Positions 49,927-60,151 of a DNA stretch of 64,000 nt are shown one piece after another (position 1 is the first letter of the stretch; each line of letters starts with the position of its first letter). Location of the stretch: the NCBI RefSeq assembly GCF_001426225.1, contig NZ_LMRT01000016.1, positions 100,890-164,889 on the forward strand, written 5' to 3'. The notes beneath the pieces are model-generated. The model saw only the letters and a program-made list of their open reading frames with translations. It made no database searches and was not told where the DNA came from. This DNA is from Allobosea sp. Leaf344. Lineage in GTDB: Bacteria; Pseudomonadota; Alphaproteobacteria; Rhizobiales; Beijerinckiaceae. Made by a program: the position numbers and the translations under genes.

Positions 49927-50663
49927 CGCTTCATCAGGAAGGCGGCGAAGGCGGCCTGCGCCTCGGCCGAGATGAGCCGCTCGCCGAAGAGGCGGCCTTC
50001 CTCGGCGATGGTTTCCGCGACCTGGCTGCGATGCGCGCGCTTGAGCAGGGATTTGGTCAGCGCCACCGATTGCGGCGGCAGGGAAGCGAGCGCACGCGCC
50101 TTGTCCAGCGCCAGCGCCAGCGCCTTGCCCTCATCGGCGACGGCGTTGACGAGTCCGGCCTCGCGCGCGGTCTCAGGGCCGAAGGCCTCGCCGAGCATCA
50201 GCAGCTCGGCCGCCTTCTTGGTGCCGGCGATGAGCGGCAGCAGGTAGCTCGAGGCGCCCTCTGGGCAGAGCCCGAGCGCGACGAAGGGCATGCGGAAGCT
50301 CGCGCCCTTCCCGGCGAAGGCGAGGTCGCAATGCAGCAGCATGGTGGTGCCGATGCCGACCGCGAAGCCTTCCACCGCCGCGAGGACGGGCTTGGTCGCG
50401 CCGGAGATGGCGGTCAGGAAATCCATGGCGATGCGCGGGCCGGAATCCGCCACGGCGGCGAAATCCTTGATGTCGTTGCCGCTGGTGAAGCAATTGCCGG
50501 CGCCGGTGATCACCATGGCGCGGATCGTCTCGTCGGCCTCGGCCGCCGCGATCGCGTCGATCAGGCCGCGATAGCTGGCGCGGTCGAGCGCGTTCTTGCG
50601 CTCGGGCCGGTTCATCGTGATCTGGACGACGCCCGGGGCGACGGTTTCGGTCAGGATGCTCAT
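49923..50663 (-). CDS. Enoyl-CoA hydratase/isomerase family protein
   Basis: 246 aa crotonase-fold protein. CoA/oxyanion blocks [15 protein letters not shown] and [45 protein letters not shown] at the catalytic-Glu region (Glu in PEGAS). ATG 50663 is preferred because GGGGGA lies 8 nt upstream; a GTG at 50669 overlaps the previous stop. It may fill the role of PimE (enoyl-CoA hydratase), which is missing from the pim operon opposite. Confidence 0.92.
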   Translation of the reverse strand: MSILTETVAPGVVQITMNRPERKNALDRASYRGLIDAIAAAEADETIRAMVITGAGNCFTSGNDIKDFAAVADSGPRIAMDFLTAISGATKPVLAAVEGFAVGIGTTMLLHCDLAFAGKGASFRMPFVALGLCPEGASSYLLPLIAGTKKAAELLMLGEAFGPETAREAGLVNAVADEGKALALALDKARALASLPPQSVALTKSLLKRAHRSQVAETIAEEGRLFGERLISAEAQAAFAAFLMKR

Positions 50664-50665
50664 GG

Positions 50666-51628
50666 TCACGGTCCCCCGCCGCAGAGAGCGGCCTTGGCTT
50701 CGGCATATTCGCGCTTCAGCCGGTTTATCACGGTTGCCACGGCGGGCGCATCGTCGATCAGGCCGACGCCCTGGCCCGACCCCCAGATGTCGCGCCAGGC
50801 CTTGACGCTGCCGGATCCGAAATTCATCCGGCTCTTGTCGGCCTCCGGCAGCGCGTCGGGATCGAGCCCCTGGGCAGCGATGCTGGGCTTGAGATAATTG
50901 CCGGGGACGCCGGTGAAGAACGGGGTGTAGACGATGTCGCTGGCGGCGGCGCCGAGAATCATCCGCTTGTAGGCGTCCGCCGCATTGGCTTCCTGCGTGG
51001 CGATGAAGCGGGTGCCGATATAGGCGAGGTCGGCGCCCATCGCCTGCGCGGCCAGGATAGCGCGACCGGTGGCGATCGCCCCCGAGAGGATGATGGGTCC
51101 GTCATAGAAGCGCCGGACCTCGCCGACCAGCGCGAAGGGGCTCAGCGTGCCGGCATGGCCGCCGGCTCCGGCGCAGACCAGGATCAGCCCGTCGACGCCG
51201 GCCTCGAGCGCCTTCTCGGCGTGGCGCAGCGTGGTGACGTCGTGGAAGACGAGGCCGCCATAGGAATGCGCGGCGGAGACGACAGCATCGGGCGCGCGCA
51301 GCGAGGTGATGATGATCGGCACCTGATGGCGGACGCAGCACTCCATGTCCTGCATCAGCCGGTCATTGGAGGCGTGGACGATCTGGTTGACCGCGAAGGG
51401 CGCGATCGTCCGGCCCGGCTCGGCGGCGCTGGCGGCCGCGAGCTCGCTCCTGATCCGCGTCAGCCAGAGGTCGAGCTGCTCGGCGGGCCTCGCGTTCAAG
51501 GCGGGGAAGGAGCCGACGATGCCGTTGAGACATTGCCCGATGACCAGCTCCGGCCCGGAGACGATGAACATCGGCGAGCCGATGACGGGCAGGGCCAGCC
51601 GGTCGGCGAGGGCGGCGGGGAGGGCCAT
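50666..51628 (-). CDS. Nitronate monooxygenase family flavoprotein
   Basis: 320 aa FMN-binding TIM barrel of the NMO/2-nitropropane dioxygenase type. Blocks: [73 protein letters not shown] (FMN/catalytic loop), [32 protein letters not shown]. In acyl-CoA clusters such proteins often act as reductases or oxidases on CoA esters, so nitronate may not be its natural substrate. Confidence 0.88.
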   Translation of the reverse strand: MALPAALADRLALPVIGSPMFIVSGPELVIGQCLNGIVGSFPALNARPAEQLDLWLTRIRSELAAASAAEPGRTIAPFAVNQIVHASNDRLMQDMECCVRHQVPIIITSLRAPDAVVSAAHSYGGLVFHDVTTLRHAEKALEAGVDGLILVCAGAGGHAGTLSPFALVGEVRRFYDGPIILSGAIATGRAILAAQAMGADLAYIGTRFIATQEANAADAYKRMILGAAASDIVYTPFFTGVPGNYLKPSIAAQGLDPDALPEADKSRMNFGSGSVKAWRDIWGSGQGVGLIDDAPAVATVINRLKREYAEAKAALCGGGP

Positions 51629-51638
51629 GGCGCCGGCC

Positions 51639-52347
51639 TCAGGCCTGGACCTGCCCGCTCTCGCGGGCGAGGTAGAGATCGTGCAGCCGGTCGAGATCGA
51701 CGCTGCCGGCGTCCTGGCTCAGCAGCACCTTGCCGGAGCGCATCAGATGCATGCGATCGGCGACGGAGAGCGCGATATGGGTGTTCTGCTCGATCAGCCC
51801 GATCGTCACGCCCTCGGCCTTCAGGCGCCGGATGATGCCGAAGACCTCCTTGACGATGACCGGGGCCAGCCCGAGCGACGGCTCGTCGATCAGCAGGATG
51901 CGCGGCTCGCTCATCATGCCGCGGCCCATCGCCACCATCTGCGCCTCGCCGCCCGAGAGCGAGCCGGCGAGCTGGCGATGGCGCTCCTTCAGCCGCGGGA
52001 ACAGCGCGTAGACCCGCTCCAGATTGCGGGCCCGGGCCTGGCGGCAGCGCTGCGGATAGGCGCCGAGGGCGAGGTTTTCCGCCACGCTCATATCCTTGAA
52101 GACCATGCGGCCCTCCGGAACCATGACCACGCCGGCCTCGAGCAAATCCCAGGTCCTGCCGCGGATCGGCCTGCCGTCCAGCAGGATCTCGCCCTGATGC
52201 GGGACGAGGCCCATCAGCGCCCGGAACAAGGTGGTCTTGCCGGCGCCGTTGGGGCCGACGATCGCCGTCAGCTCGCCGGTCGGGAACTGCAGCGACACGT
52301 CCCAGAGCACGTTGATGCGGCCATAGCCGGCGCGCAGGCCGCGGACC

Positions 52348-52355
<8 letters not shown>
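51639..52355 (-). CDS. Branched-chain amino acid-type ABC transporter ATP-binding protein (LivF)
   Basis: 238 aa. Walker A GPNGAGKTT, signature LSGGEAQMVAMGRG, Walker B ILLIDEPSLGLAPVIV, all LivF-like. Second ATPase of a HAAT importer; overlaps livG by 8 bp. Given the linked pim genes the substrate is more likely a dicarboxylic or fatty acid than an amino acid. Confidence 0.93.
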
Positions 52356-53047
<692 letters not shown>

Positions 53048-53061
<14 letters not shown>

Positions 53062-54001
53062 GGGGGGCTCCCTTGCGCCTCGTCTGGAACAGGCCGAACA
53101 GCCCGTTGGGCGCGACCAGGATCATCCCGGCCAGCAGCAGGCCGAGCAGGATCTGGTGGCCGACCGGCAGCAGCTCCTTGGCGATGATCTGGTCGAACAG
53201 ATAGATCAGCACCGCGCCCGCGACCGGCCCCAGAATGGTGCGGTAGCCGCCGAAGATCGCGGCGATGATCGGCAGCACCGACCAATTGCCGGAAAAGGCG
53301 TAATCGGGCTCGAGGAAATTGATGATATGCGCGTTCATCGCGCCGAAAAGCCCGGTGATGAAGGCCGAGAGAAGCAGCATCCAGGATTTCAGCAACGTGG
53401 CGTTGACGCCGACCACCCGCGTCGCATCCTCGCTCTCCGCCATCGCCCGCAAGGCCGTGCCGACATGGCTGCGCTTGACCGCGCGATAGACCAGCGCGCA
53501 GAGCGCCACCATGACGACCAGCAGCGCATAGCTGCCGGTGCGGCTGGAGAAATCGATCCCGGCGATGGTCGGCAGGGTGGGGAAGCGCTGGAACCCGGCC
53601 GAGCCGCCGGTGATCGAGCTCAGCTCGGTCGCGAGGATCTTGAAGATATGGGCATAGGCCAGGATCGCCAGCGCGAAATAGGGGCCCGAGAGCCGCAGTG
53701 CGGGCAGCATCACGAGCGAGCACAGGGCCGCGCCGAGGGCGCCGGCCAGCAGCGACAGCGGCACCGGCAGCCCGGCCTTGGCCGAGAGGATGGCCGAGGT
53801 ATAGGCGCCGACGCCGAAGAAGGCGGCGTGGCCGAAGGAGACCATGCCGCCGAGATTGCCGAGCAGCGCCCAGGCGAGGGCGACGCCGGCGACGATCAGC
53901 CCGGAGACCATCAGCCCCATGATGTAGCCATTGCCGCCGAAGACCAGCGGGATGGCGAGGGCGGCGACGAGCAGCGCCGCGGCGGGAAGGTTGCGCATCA
54001 T
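53048..54001 (-). CDS. Branched-chain amino acid-type ABC transporter permease (LivM)
   Basis: 317 aa with 8-10 membrane segments. NLGGMVSFGHAAFFGVGAYTSAIL, LSGPYFALAILAYAHIFKILA, then SHVGTALRAMAESEDATRVVGVNATLLKSWMLLLSAFITGLFGAMNAHIINFLEPDYAF and AAIFGGYRTILGPVAGAVLIYL are LivM hallmarks. The C-terminus ends ...GLFQTRRKG. Confidence 0.93.
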
Positions 54002-54011
54002 CGTCCCGCCC

Positions 54012-54884
54012 TCAGCCGCGCCGGGCCCGGGCGCCGAAGAGCCCGTTCGGCATGAAGAAGAGCACGAGCAGGAACAGCACCATGCCGACCAGCTCCTGCA
54101 GCGCCGAGCTCGCCAGTGTCACCGTCATCGCCTCGGTGACGCCGAGCAGGAGCGCGGCGCAGAACACGCCGGGGATGGAGCCGACGCCGGCCAGCACCGT
54201 CACCACGAAGGCCTTGACGGTGAGGGCGGGGCCGAGCGCCGGCTGCACCACGCTCATCGTGTAGAGCGCGACGCCGGCGACGCTGGCGAGGATGCCGGCG
54301 ACGATGAAGGCGGCGAGCTCGACGCGCCTGGGATCGATGCCCATCAGCATCGAGGCGTCGCGATTGGAGGAGACGGCCCGCACGGCGCGGCCATACCAGC
54401 TGTTGCGCAGCCACCACCACAGGCCGGCCATGACCAGCAGGCTGACGACGAAGGCGAGCAGCTCGCTGTTCATCGCATAGACCGAGCCGAGGGAGACGGC
54501 GTCCTGCAGGAGGGGCGAGTTGGTGGAGCGGACATCGCTGGCGAAGACCAGCAGGATCGCATTGGTCAGGATGACGCCGATGGCGAAGGTGAGGATCAGC
54601 GAGTTGAGCTCGCGATGCTCGCGGATCCGCTCGATCAGCAGGTAGATCGCGATGCTGACGAGGGCGGTGACGGCGAAGGCCAGCGGTATCGCCGCATAGG
54701 GGTTCCAGCCGGTCCGGCTCTCGATGACATAGGCCATATAGGCCGCCAGCAGCACGAGCTCGCCATGGGCGAGGTTGATGATCTTCATCGCGCCGAAGGT
54801 CAGGGCGATGCCGAGCGCGACCAGCGCGTAGACGCTGCCGACGAGCAGCCCCGAGAAGAGCGATTGCTGCAGGAGTTCGAACAT
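54012..54884 (-). CDS. Branched-chain amino acid-type ABC transporter permease (LivH)
   Basis: 290 aa with about eight membrane segments. LLQQSLFSGLLVGSVYALVALGIALTFGAMKIINLAHGELVLLAAYMAY, VSSNRDASMLMGIDPRRVELAAFIVAGILASVAGVALYTM and KAFVVTVLAGVGSIPGVFCAALLLGVTEAM are LivH-typical. Separated from the binding-protein gene by a long GC-rich hairpin. Confidence 0.93.
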   Translation of the reverse strand: MFELLQQSLFSGLLVGSVYALVALGIALTFGAMKIINLAHGELVLLAAYMAYVIESRTGWNPYAAIPLAFAVTALVSIAIYLLIERIREHRELNSLILTFAIGVILTNAILLVFASDVRSTNSPLLQDAVSLGSVYAMNSELLAFVVSLLVMAGLWWWLRNSWYGRAVRAVSSNRDASMLMGIDPRRVELAAFIVAGILASVAGVALYTMSVVQPALGPALTVKAFVVTVLAGVGSIPGVFCAALLLGVTEAMTVTLASSALQELVGMVLFLLVLFFMPNGLFGARARRG

Positions 54885-54918
54885 TTAGAGGGGTAGGCCT
54901 GTGCTGCGGCGCGAAGCC

Positions 54919-54968
54919 CAGCCCGGGCCCGGGACGGCGGTTTCACGCCGCGTCCCAGGCCGGGGCTG
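54919..54968 (-). other. Long hairpin between the Liv-type binding-protein gene and livH
   Basis: Left arm from CAGCCC at 54919 pairs with GGGCTG ending at 54968 through about 18 bp with two mismatches, then a short inner GC stem and a loop around TTTCA. It starts about 10 nt past the binding-protein stop. No T-run; likely an mRNA stabiliser or attenuator. Confidence 0.5.
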
Positions 54969-54977
54969 TGCGGGGGA

Positions 54978-56144
54978 TCACCAGGGAAGGGCGGGGTAGG
55001 CGATCTTGCCGGTGGCGCTGGCGGCGGGCGAAACCAGCGGGATCTTGCCGTCGCGGTGCTGGCCCATGCTGAGCGCGAAATTGGGATTGTCGCCGACGGC
55101 GTTGAAGGTGATGCGGCCGAGCGGCGAGGGCCGGTCGGTCTTCTTCATCTCCGCCAGCAGGCCGCCGCTCTTCAGCGTGCCGGCATCGGCGGCGCGCGCC
55201 AGGGCCTCGCTCAGCACCATGGTCTCGACGAAGGCGAGGGTCGAGGCGTATTCGATCTCCTTGCCGAACATCTCCTTGTAGACGGCGGCGAATTTCTTGC
55301 CCTCCTCATCCTTCACCTCGACCGGGAAGGGCAGGAAGGTGGTGCCGATGACGTTCTGCATCAGGTCGGGGAAATCCGAATACATCTTCGGCGTGGCCAG
55401 CGACCAGGCGCCGACGATCGCCTTGACCTGGGGCTTCAGCACCTTGGCGGCCCGGATGATCCCGACATAGTCGTTCTCATAGGCCGACATGAAGATGATC
55501 TCGGATTTGTCCTGCAGCTTCACTTTGTTGATGATCGGCTTGAAATCGGTGATCGCCGGGTCGAACGGGTGCAGCGTCACCTTGAAGCCGAGCTTGGTCA
55601 GGCTCTCCTCGAGCCCCTTGGCCAGGAGCGCCGGGGCTTCCCGCGTCGAGGCGACGATCGAGATGCCGTTCGGCTTGAGCTCCTGCATCAGCCCTTCGAC
55701 GCCGCGCTGATAGCCGGCATTGTTGTTGATGCGGAAGAAATGCGTGTTGCCGCGCGCCACCAGCTCGTCGGAGACGGCGCCGCCGGTGATGTAGACCTTG
55801 CCGAGGCGGTTGGAGGTATCGGAGGCGGGGCCGACGATGTTCGAGCCGTAGCCGCCGATGATCGCGGCCGCGCCGTCGGAGTTCAGCTTCTCGACCGCCG
55901 TCACCGCCTTGGCCGGCTGGCTCTCGTCGTCGATCACCGTGACCTTGATCTTGTGCTTGCTCTGGCTCTCGTTGAACACCTTGATCGCGACCTGCATGCC
56001 CTCGTTGAAGGCCTGGCCCGAGCGGGCGAGCGAGCCGGTCAGCGGCATATGGGCGCCGATCGCGATCTCTTCGGCCAGCGCGGGCGCCGCCACGGCCAGG
56101 CTCGTCGCGAGCAGCGTCGAGAGCAGGAATGTTCTGCGTATCAT
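54978..56144 (-). CDS. ABC transporter substrate-binding protein (LivK/HAAT type)
   Basis: 388 aa. Signal peptide MIRRTFLLSTLLATSLAVAAPALA, cleaved near residue 24. Periplasmic binding protein type I: IAIGAHMPLTGSLARSGQAFNEGMQVAIKVFN, AAAIIGGYGSNIVGPASDTSNRLGKVYITGG, PAITDFKPIINKVKLQDKSEIIFMSAYENDYVGIIRAAKVL. In Rhodopseudomonas, binding proteins linked to the pim locus bind dicarboxylates and fatty acids; a similar ligand is inferred here. First gene of the minus-strand operon with GGAGGA before the ATG. Confidence 0.92.
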   Translation of the reverse strand: MIRRTFLLSTLLATSLAVAAPALAEEIAIGAHMPLTGSLARSGQAFNEGMQVAIKVFNESQSKHKIKVTVIDDESQPAKAVTAVEKLNSDGAAAIIGGYGSNIVGPASDTSNRLGKVYITGGAVSDELVARGNTHFFRINNNAGYQRGVEGLMQELKPNGISIVASTREAPALLAKGLEESLTKLGFKVTLHPFDPAITDFKPIINKVKLQDKSEIIFMSAYENDYVGIIRAAKVLKPQVKAIVGAWSLATPKMYSDFPDLMQNVIGTTFLPFPVEVKDEEGKKFAAVYKEMFGKEIEYASTLAFVETMVLSEALARAADAGTLKSGGLLAEMKKTDRPSPLGRITFNAVGDNPNFALSMGQHRDGKIPLVSPAASATGKIAYPALPW

Positions 56145-56166
56145 CTGTCTTCCTCCGGTCGCTCTT

Positions 56167-56187
56167 CGTGGCTAGGTTTCAGCCACG
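56167..56187 (-). promoter_or_regulatory. Hairpin in the 5' leader of the Liv-type operon
   Basis: Perfect 7-bp stem CGTGGCT / AGCCACG with a 7-nt loop, just upstream of the GGAGGA ribosome-binding site of the binding-protein gene. May affect translation or mRNA 5' stability. Confidence 0.35.
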
Positions 56188-56293
56188 CGGCATTTCGCGA
56201 CAGGCTGGCACGGCTGTTCGGGGACGGTCAAGTTGCGGATTTGAATTTCGCGATGCGGGACACTGGGGCCGAAACCCGGCACGGATCGCCTGC

Positions 56294-56323
56294 TTGACAA
56301 AGTTCGACGGCGCCGTTTCGTAA
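56294..56323 (+). promoter_or_regulatory. Predicted promoter of the pim operon
   Basis: Perfect -35 TTGACA at 56294-56299; the -10 is weaker (TTCGTA after 17 bp or TCGTAA after 18 bp). The palindrome at 56349-56363 would fall at about +20 to +35. Confidence 0.45.
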
Positions 56324-56348
56324 GAGGCTGCATTGCTGCGAAAGATCG

Positions 56349-56363
56349 TTCTGCAGTGCAGAA
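56349..56363. promoter_or_regulatory. Candidate IclR-type operator upstream of pimF
   Basis: TTCTGCAGTGCAGAA: a perfect 15-bp palindrome (7-1-7), 21 bp before the pimF ATG. Size and symmetry match many IclR-family operators. The IclR gene in the divergent operon is the natural partner. Confidence 0.55.
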
Positions 56364-56384
56364 TAGCGTGACGGGGATAGGCCT

Positions 56385-58466
56385 ATGGAATTCGTGCGGC
56401 TGAGCCAGAATGGGCGCGTCGCGATCGCGACGCTGGACAGCCCGCCGGTCAATGCGCTGAGCGCGGGGCTGCGGCGGGATCTGCTCGCCGCCATCCGGCA
56501 ATGCGCCGGCGATGCCGGGATCGACGCGATCGTCATCGCCGCCGCGGGGCGGGCCTTCATCGCCGGCGCCGATATCAGCGAGTTCGGCCGGCCGCCCGTG
56601 CAGCCGATCCTGCCGGAGGTGCTGGACGCGATCGAGGGCTGCGCCAAGCCGGTCGTCGCCGCGATCCAGGGCGTCGCCCTGGGTGGCGGGCTGGAGGTTG
56701 CGCTGGCCTGCCATGGCCGGGTCGCGGCCGCGGGTGCGAAGCTCGGCCTGCCGGAGATCAAGCTCGGCATCATCCCCGGCGCCGGCGGCACGCAGCGCCT
56801 GCCGCGGCTGATCGGCGGCGCGAAAGCCTTCCCGATGATGCTCTCCGGCGAGCCGGTGAGCGCGCGCGGCGCGCTCGAACTCGGGCTCGTCGACGCCGTG
56901 GCGGAGACGGAGCTGCTGGCCGAGGCCGTCGCGCTGGCCGAGCGGCTGGCGAAGAGCGGCGGGCTGCCGCGCACCGGCGACCGCACGGACAAGCTCAGCG
57001 CTGCGGATCGCGAGGCGTTCGAGGGGCTCGCCGCCCAGGCGGGCAAGAGTTCTGCCGACATGCCCAACGCCATGGCGCTGATCGAGGCGGTGCGCGCGGC
57101 CTATACCGCGCCGCTCGCGGAGGGGCTGGCGCAGGAGCGGGCGCTGTTCCTGAAGCTGGTGGTCGACGAGCGCTCGAAGGCGCTGCGCCATCTGTTTTTC
57201 GCCGAGCGCGAGGCGGCCAAGGTGCCGGGCATCGGCGCTGCGGTGAAGCCGCGCAAGATCGCCGGCGCCGCGGTGATCGGTGCCGGCACCATGGGCGGCG
57301 GCATCGCCATGTGCTTCGCCAATGCCGGGATCCCGGTGACGCTGATCGAGACCCAGCAGGCGCAGATCGACAATGGCATGAACCGCATCGCCGCGATCTA
57401 CGACATGTCGGTCAAGCGCGGGTCGCTGACGCAGGAGCGGCGCGACCAGCGGCTGGCGCTGATCACCCCGGCGGTGGGGCTCGGCGCGGCGGCCGGCGCC
57501 GACATCGTCATCGAGGCGGCCTTCGAGGAGATGGGCGTCAAGCAGCAGATCTTCGGCGAGCTCGACGCGATCGCGAAGCCGGGCGCGGTGCTCGCCAGCA
57601 ATACCTCCTATCTCGACATTCCGACGATCGCCGCCGCAACTCGGCGGCCAAAGGACGTGCTGGGCATGCATTTCTTCAGCCCGGCCAATGTCATGAAGCT
57701 CCTGGAGATCGTCCGGCCGACCGGGGTCGCCGATGATGTGGTGGTGACGGCGGTGGCGCTGGCGCGCGAGCTCGGCAAGGTGCCGGTTGTCGTCGGCAAC
57801 GGGTTCGGCTTCGTCGGCAACCGCATGCTGGAGCAGCGCACCCGCGCCGCCGAGCGGCTGCTGATCGCCGGCGCGCTGCCGCATGAGGTGGATGCGGCGC
57901 TGACCGGTTTCGGCTTCAAGATGGGCCCCTTCGCCATGGCCGACCTCGCCGGCAACGATATCGGCTGGCGGACCCGCAAATCGCGCGGCAAGACCGCCGC
58001 TGTGGCCGATGCGATCTGCGAGGCCGGGTGGTTCGGGCAGAAGACCGGGCGGGGCTATTACCTCTATCCGGAGGGGGCGCGCACCGGCCAGCGCGACCCG
58101 GAGGTCGAGGCGCTGATCGCCAAGGTCTCGCAGGAGCAGGGCGTCACCCGCCGCAGCTTCACCCAGGAGGAGATTCTGGCGCGGCTGCTCGACCCGATGG
58201 TCAACGAAGGCGCGCGCATCCTCGAGGAGGGCATCGCCACGCGCCCCGGCGACATCGATGTGATCTGGCTCTACGGCTATAATTGGCCGGCCTGGCGCGG
58301 TGGCCCGATGCATTGGGCCGATGGCGTGGGGCTCGACGCGATCGCCGCCAGGCTCGCGGCGCAGGCCGCCGAGACGGGCGACCCGGCGCTGGAGCCGGCG
58401 CCGCTGCTGCGCAGGCTGGCGGCCGAGGGCAAGGGCTTCGCCAGCCTGAAGGCCGCCGCCGCATGA
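56385..58466 (+). CDS. pimF: Bifunctional enoyl-CoA hydratase/3-hydroxyacyl-CoA dehydrogenase (PimF-like)
   Basis: 693 aa. N-terminal crotonase domain (about 1-180: AGRAFIAGADISEFG, KPVVAAIQGVALGGGLEVALACHGRVAA, GIIPGAGGTQRLPRLIG with both catalytic-Glu regions). NAD-binding domain starts near 290 (VIGAGTMGGGIAMCFANAGIPVTLIE); the 3-hydroxyacyl-CoA dehydrogenase part continues with GMHFFSPANVMKLLEIVRP and VGNRMLEQRTR. Carries out hydration and NAD-dependent oxidation in beta-oxidation. It heads an operon in the same order as R. palustris pimFABCDE, used for pimelate and other dicarboxylates. ATGA overlap with the ligase gene. Confidence 0.92.
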   Translation: MEFVRLSQNGRVAIATLDSPPVNALSAGLRRDLLAAIRQCAGDAGIDAIVIAAAGRAFIAGADISEFGRPPVQPILPEVLDAIEGCAKPVVAAIQGVALGGGLEVALACHGRVAAAGAKLGLPEIKLGIIPGAGGTQRLPRLIGGAKAFPMMLSGEPVSARGALELGLVDAVAETELLAEAVALAERLAKSGGLPRTGDRTDKLSAADREAFEGLAAQAGKSSADMPNAMALIEAVRAAYTAPLAEGLAQERALFLKLVVDERSKALRHLFFAEREAAKVPGIGAAVKPRKIAGAAVIGAGTMGGGIAMCFANAGIPVTLIETQQAQIDNGMNRIAAIYDMSVKRGSLTQERRDQRLALITPAVGLGAAAGADIVIEAAFEEMGVKQQIFGELDAIAKPGAVLASNTSYLDIPTIAAATRRPKDVLGMHFFSPANVMKLLEIVRPTGVADDVVVTAVALARELGKVPVVVGNGFGFVGNRMLEQRTRAAERLLIAGALPHEVDAALTGFGFKMGPFAMADLAGNDIGWRTRKSRGKTAAVADAICEAGWFGQKTGRGYYLYPEGARTGQRDPEVEALIAKVSQEQGVTRRSFTQEEILARLLDPMVNEGARILEEGIATRPGDIDVIWLYGYNWPAWRGGPMHWADGVGLDAIAARLAAQAAETGDPALEPAPLLRRLAAEGKGFASLKAAAA

Positions 58467-60142
58467 CGCCCGAGCGCCCGATCTGGCAGCGTCGCTTCCC
58501 GGAGGCCTGCGACTGGGACGCGCCGATCGCGACGGGCACCGTGCCCGAGATCCTCGCCGCCCCGGCCGCCGCACATCCGGACGCCGTCGCCATCGAGTTC
58601 CGCGAGCGCGGGCTCAGCTATGCCGCGCTCGACGGGCTGGTTTCGCGGCTCGCAGCCGGGTTGCTGGCGGATGGCGTGGCGCCGGGCGACCGCATCGCCC
58701 TGCTCCTGCCGAATACGCCCTGGCACCCCATCGCCTTCTTCGCCGCGGCGCGGATCGGCGCGACGGTGGTGCATCTCTCGGCGCTCGATGCGCCGCGCGA
58801 GCTCGAGCACAAGCTGAAGACCACCCGCCCGGTGCGGCTGATCACCACCGATCTGCCGGGCTTCCTGCCCCAGGCGCTGCGGCTGCTGGAGGCCGGCTAC
58901 GTGCCGCGGCTGCTGGTCGGGGAGGATGCGCGCTGGGGCGAAGGCGATGCCGAGCCGCTCGCCCTGCCCGCGCAGCCGGAGGTGGCGGGTCTGGAGACGC
59001 TGCTGCAGGCGCAGCCTCCCGCCGCCTGGCCCGAGGTCCGACCCGACGACATCATGCTGCTGCAGTTCACCGGCGGCACCACCGGCATGCCCAAGGCGGC
59101 GATGCTGAGCCATGGCAATCTCGTCGCGGCCGTCAACATCTACCGTCTCTGGACGGATGGCGAGCCGCTGACGCCGGCGGGCGAGAAGGTCGTGCTGGTC
59201 CTTCCGCTGTTCCATATCTACGCGCTGACGGCGGCGCTGCTGCGCCATGTCCGCGACGGCAATACGCTGTTCCTGCGCCAGCGCTTCGATGTCGAGACGC
59301 TGCTGCGCGACATCGCCGTCAAGCGCGCGACCGTCTTCACCGGCGTGCCGACCATGTGGCTGGCGCTGCTCAACCGCGCCGGGACGGAGCAGGTCGATTT
59401 CTCCTCGCTGAAGAGCTGCGTCTCCGGCGGGGCGCCGCTGCCCTTCGACGTGCAGGCGCGGGTCGAGGCCCTGATCGGCAAAAGGCTCAACAATGGCTGG
59501 GGCATGACCGAGACCGCTCCCGCCGGCGCCCGCGTGCCTCGCTCGGCCAAGCCGCGGCCCGGCCTGATCGGCACGCCGCTGCCGGGGCTGGCGATGAAGA
59601 TCGTCGCGCTCGATCCGCCGCGCCACGAGCTGCCGGTCGGCGAGGTCGGCGAGATCGCGATCCGCGGGCCCAACGTCTTCAAGGGCTATCTCGACGAGCC
59701 CGAGGTGACGCGCGAGGCCTTCCACGAGGGCTGGTTCCTGACCGGCGATCTCGGCCGGATGGACGAGGACGGGCTGTTCGAACTGGTCGACCGCCGCAAG
59801 AACATGATCATTTCGGGCGGGTTCAACGTCTATCCCGTCGCGATCGAGAGTGCGATCTACGAGCACCCATCGGTCCGGGAGGTGCTGGTGATCGGCATCG
59901 CCGATGCCTATCGCGGCCAGGCCGCCAAGGCCTTCGTGAGCTTGAAGAGCGGGTGCCAGGCTTTTACTCTGGAGGAGCTGCAGGCCTTCCTGAGCGAGCG
60001 CATCGGCCGCCATGAAATGCCCCGCGCGCTCGAATTCCGCTCCGAATTGCCGCGCAGCCCGGCCGGAAAACTGCTCGCCAAAGTCCTGATCGCCGAAGAG
60101 CAGGCCAAGGCCGGCTCGCCCGCCGAACCCTCAGCCGCATAG
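58463..60142 (+). CDS. pimA: Acyl-CoA synthetase (AMP-forming), PimA-like
   Basis: 559 aa ANL-superfamily ligase. P-loop LLQFTGGTTGMPKAAMLSHGN, then CVSGGAPLPFDVQARVEAL, NNGWGMTETAPAGARVP, GWFLTGDLGRMDEDGLFELVDRRKNMIISGGFNVYP and the C-terminal catalytic Lys in PRSPAGKLLAK. Activates a carboxylic acid to its CoA ester with ATP. ATG overlaps the pimF stop. By position it corresponds to PimA, the dicarboxylate/fatty acid-CoA ligase. Confidence 0.92.
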   Translation: MTPERPIWQRRFPEACDWDAPIATGTVPEILAAPAAAHPDAVAIEFRERGLSYAALDGLVSRLAAGLLADGVAPGDRIALLLPNTPWHPIAFFAAARIGATVVHLSALDAPRELEHKLKTTRPVRLITTDLPGFLPQALRLLEAGYVPRLLVGEDARWGEGDAEPLALPAQPEVAGLETLLQAQPPAAWPEVRPDDIMLLQFTGGTTGMPKAAMLSHGNLVAAVNIYRLWTDGEPLTPAGEKVVLVLPLFHIYALTAALLRHVRDGNTLFLRQRFDVETLLRDIAVKRATVFTGVPTMWLALLNRAGTEQVDFSSLKSCVSGGAPLPFDVQARVEALIGKRLNNGWGMTETAPAGARVPRSAKPRPGLIGTPLPGLAMKIVALDPPRHELPVGEVGEIAIRGPNVFKGYLDEPEVTREAFHEGWFLTGDLGRMDEDGLFELVDRRKNMIISGGFNVYPVAIESAIYEHPSVREVLVIGIADAYRGQAAKAFVSLKSGCQAFTLEELQAFLSERIGRHEMPRALEFRSELPRSPAGKLLAKVLIAEEQAKAGSPAEPSAA

Positions 60143-60151
60143 GATCCGCTC

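Noticed and set aside
56192..56253. Direct repeat ATTTCGCGA upstream of the Liv-type operon
   Set aside because: Only two short copies 53 bp apart in GC-rich DNA; could be chance.
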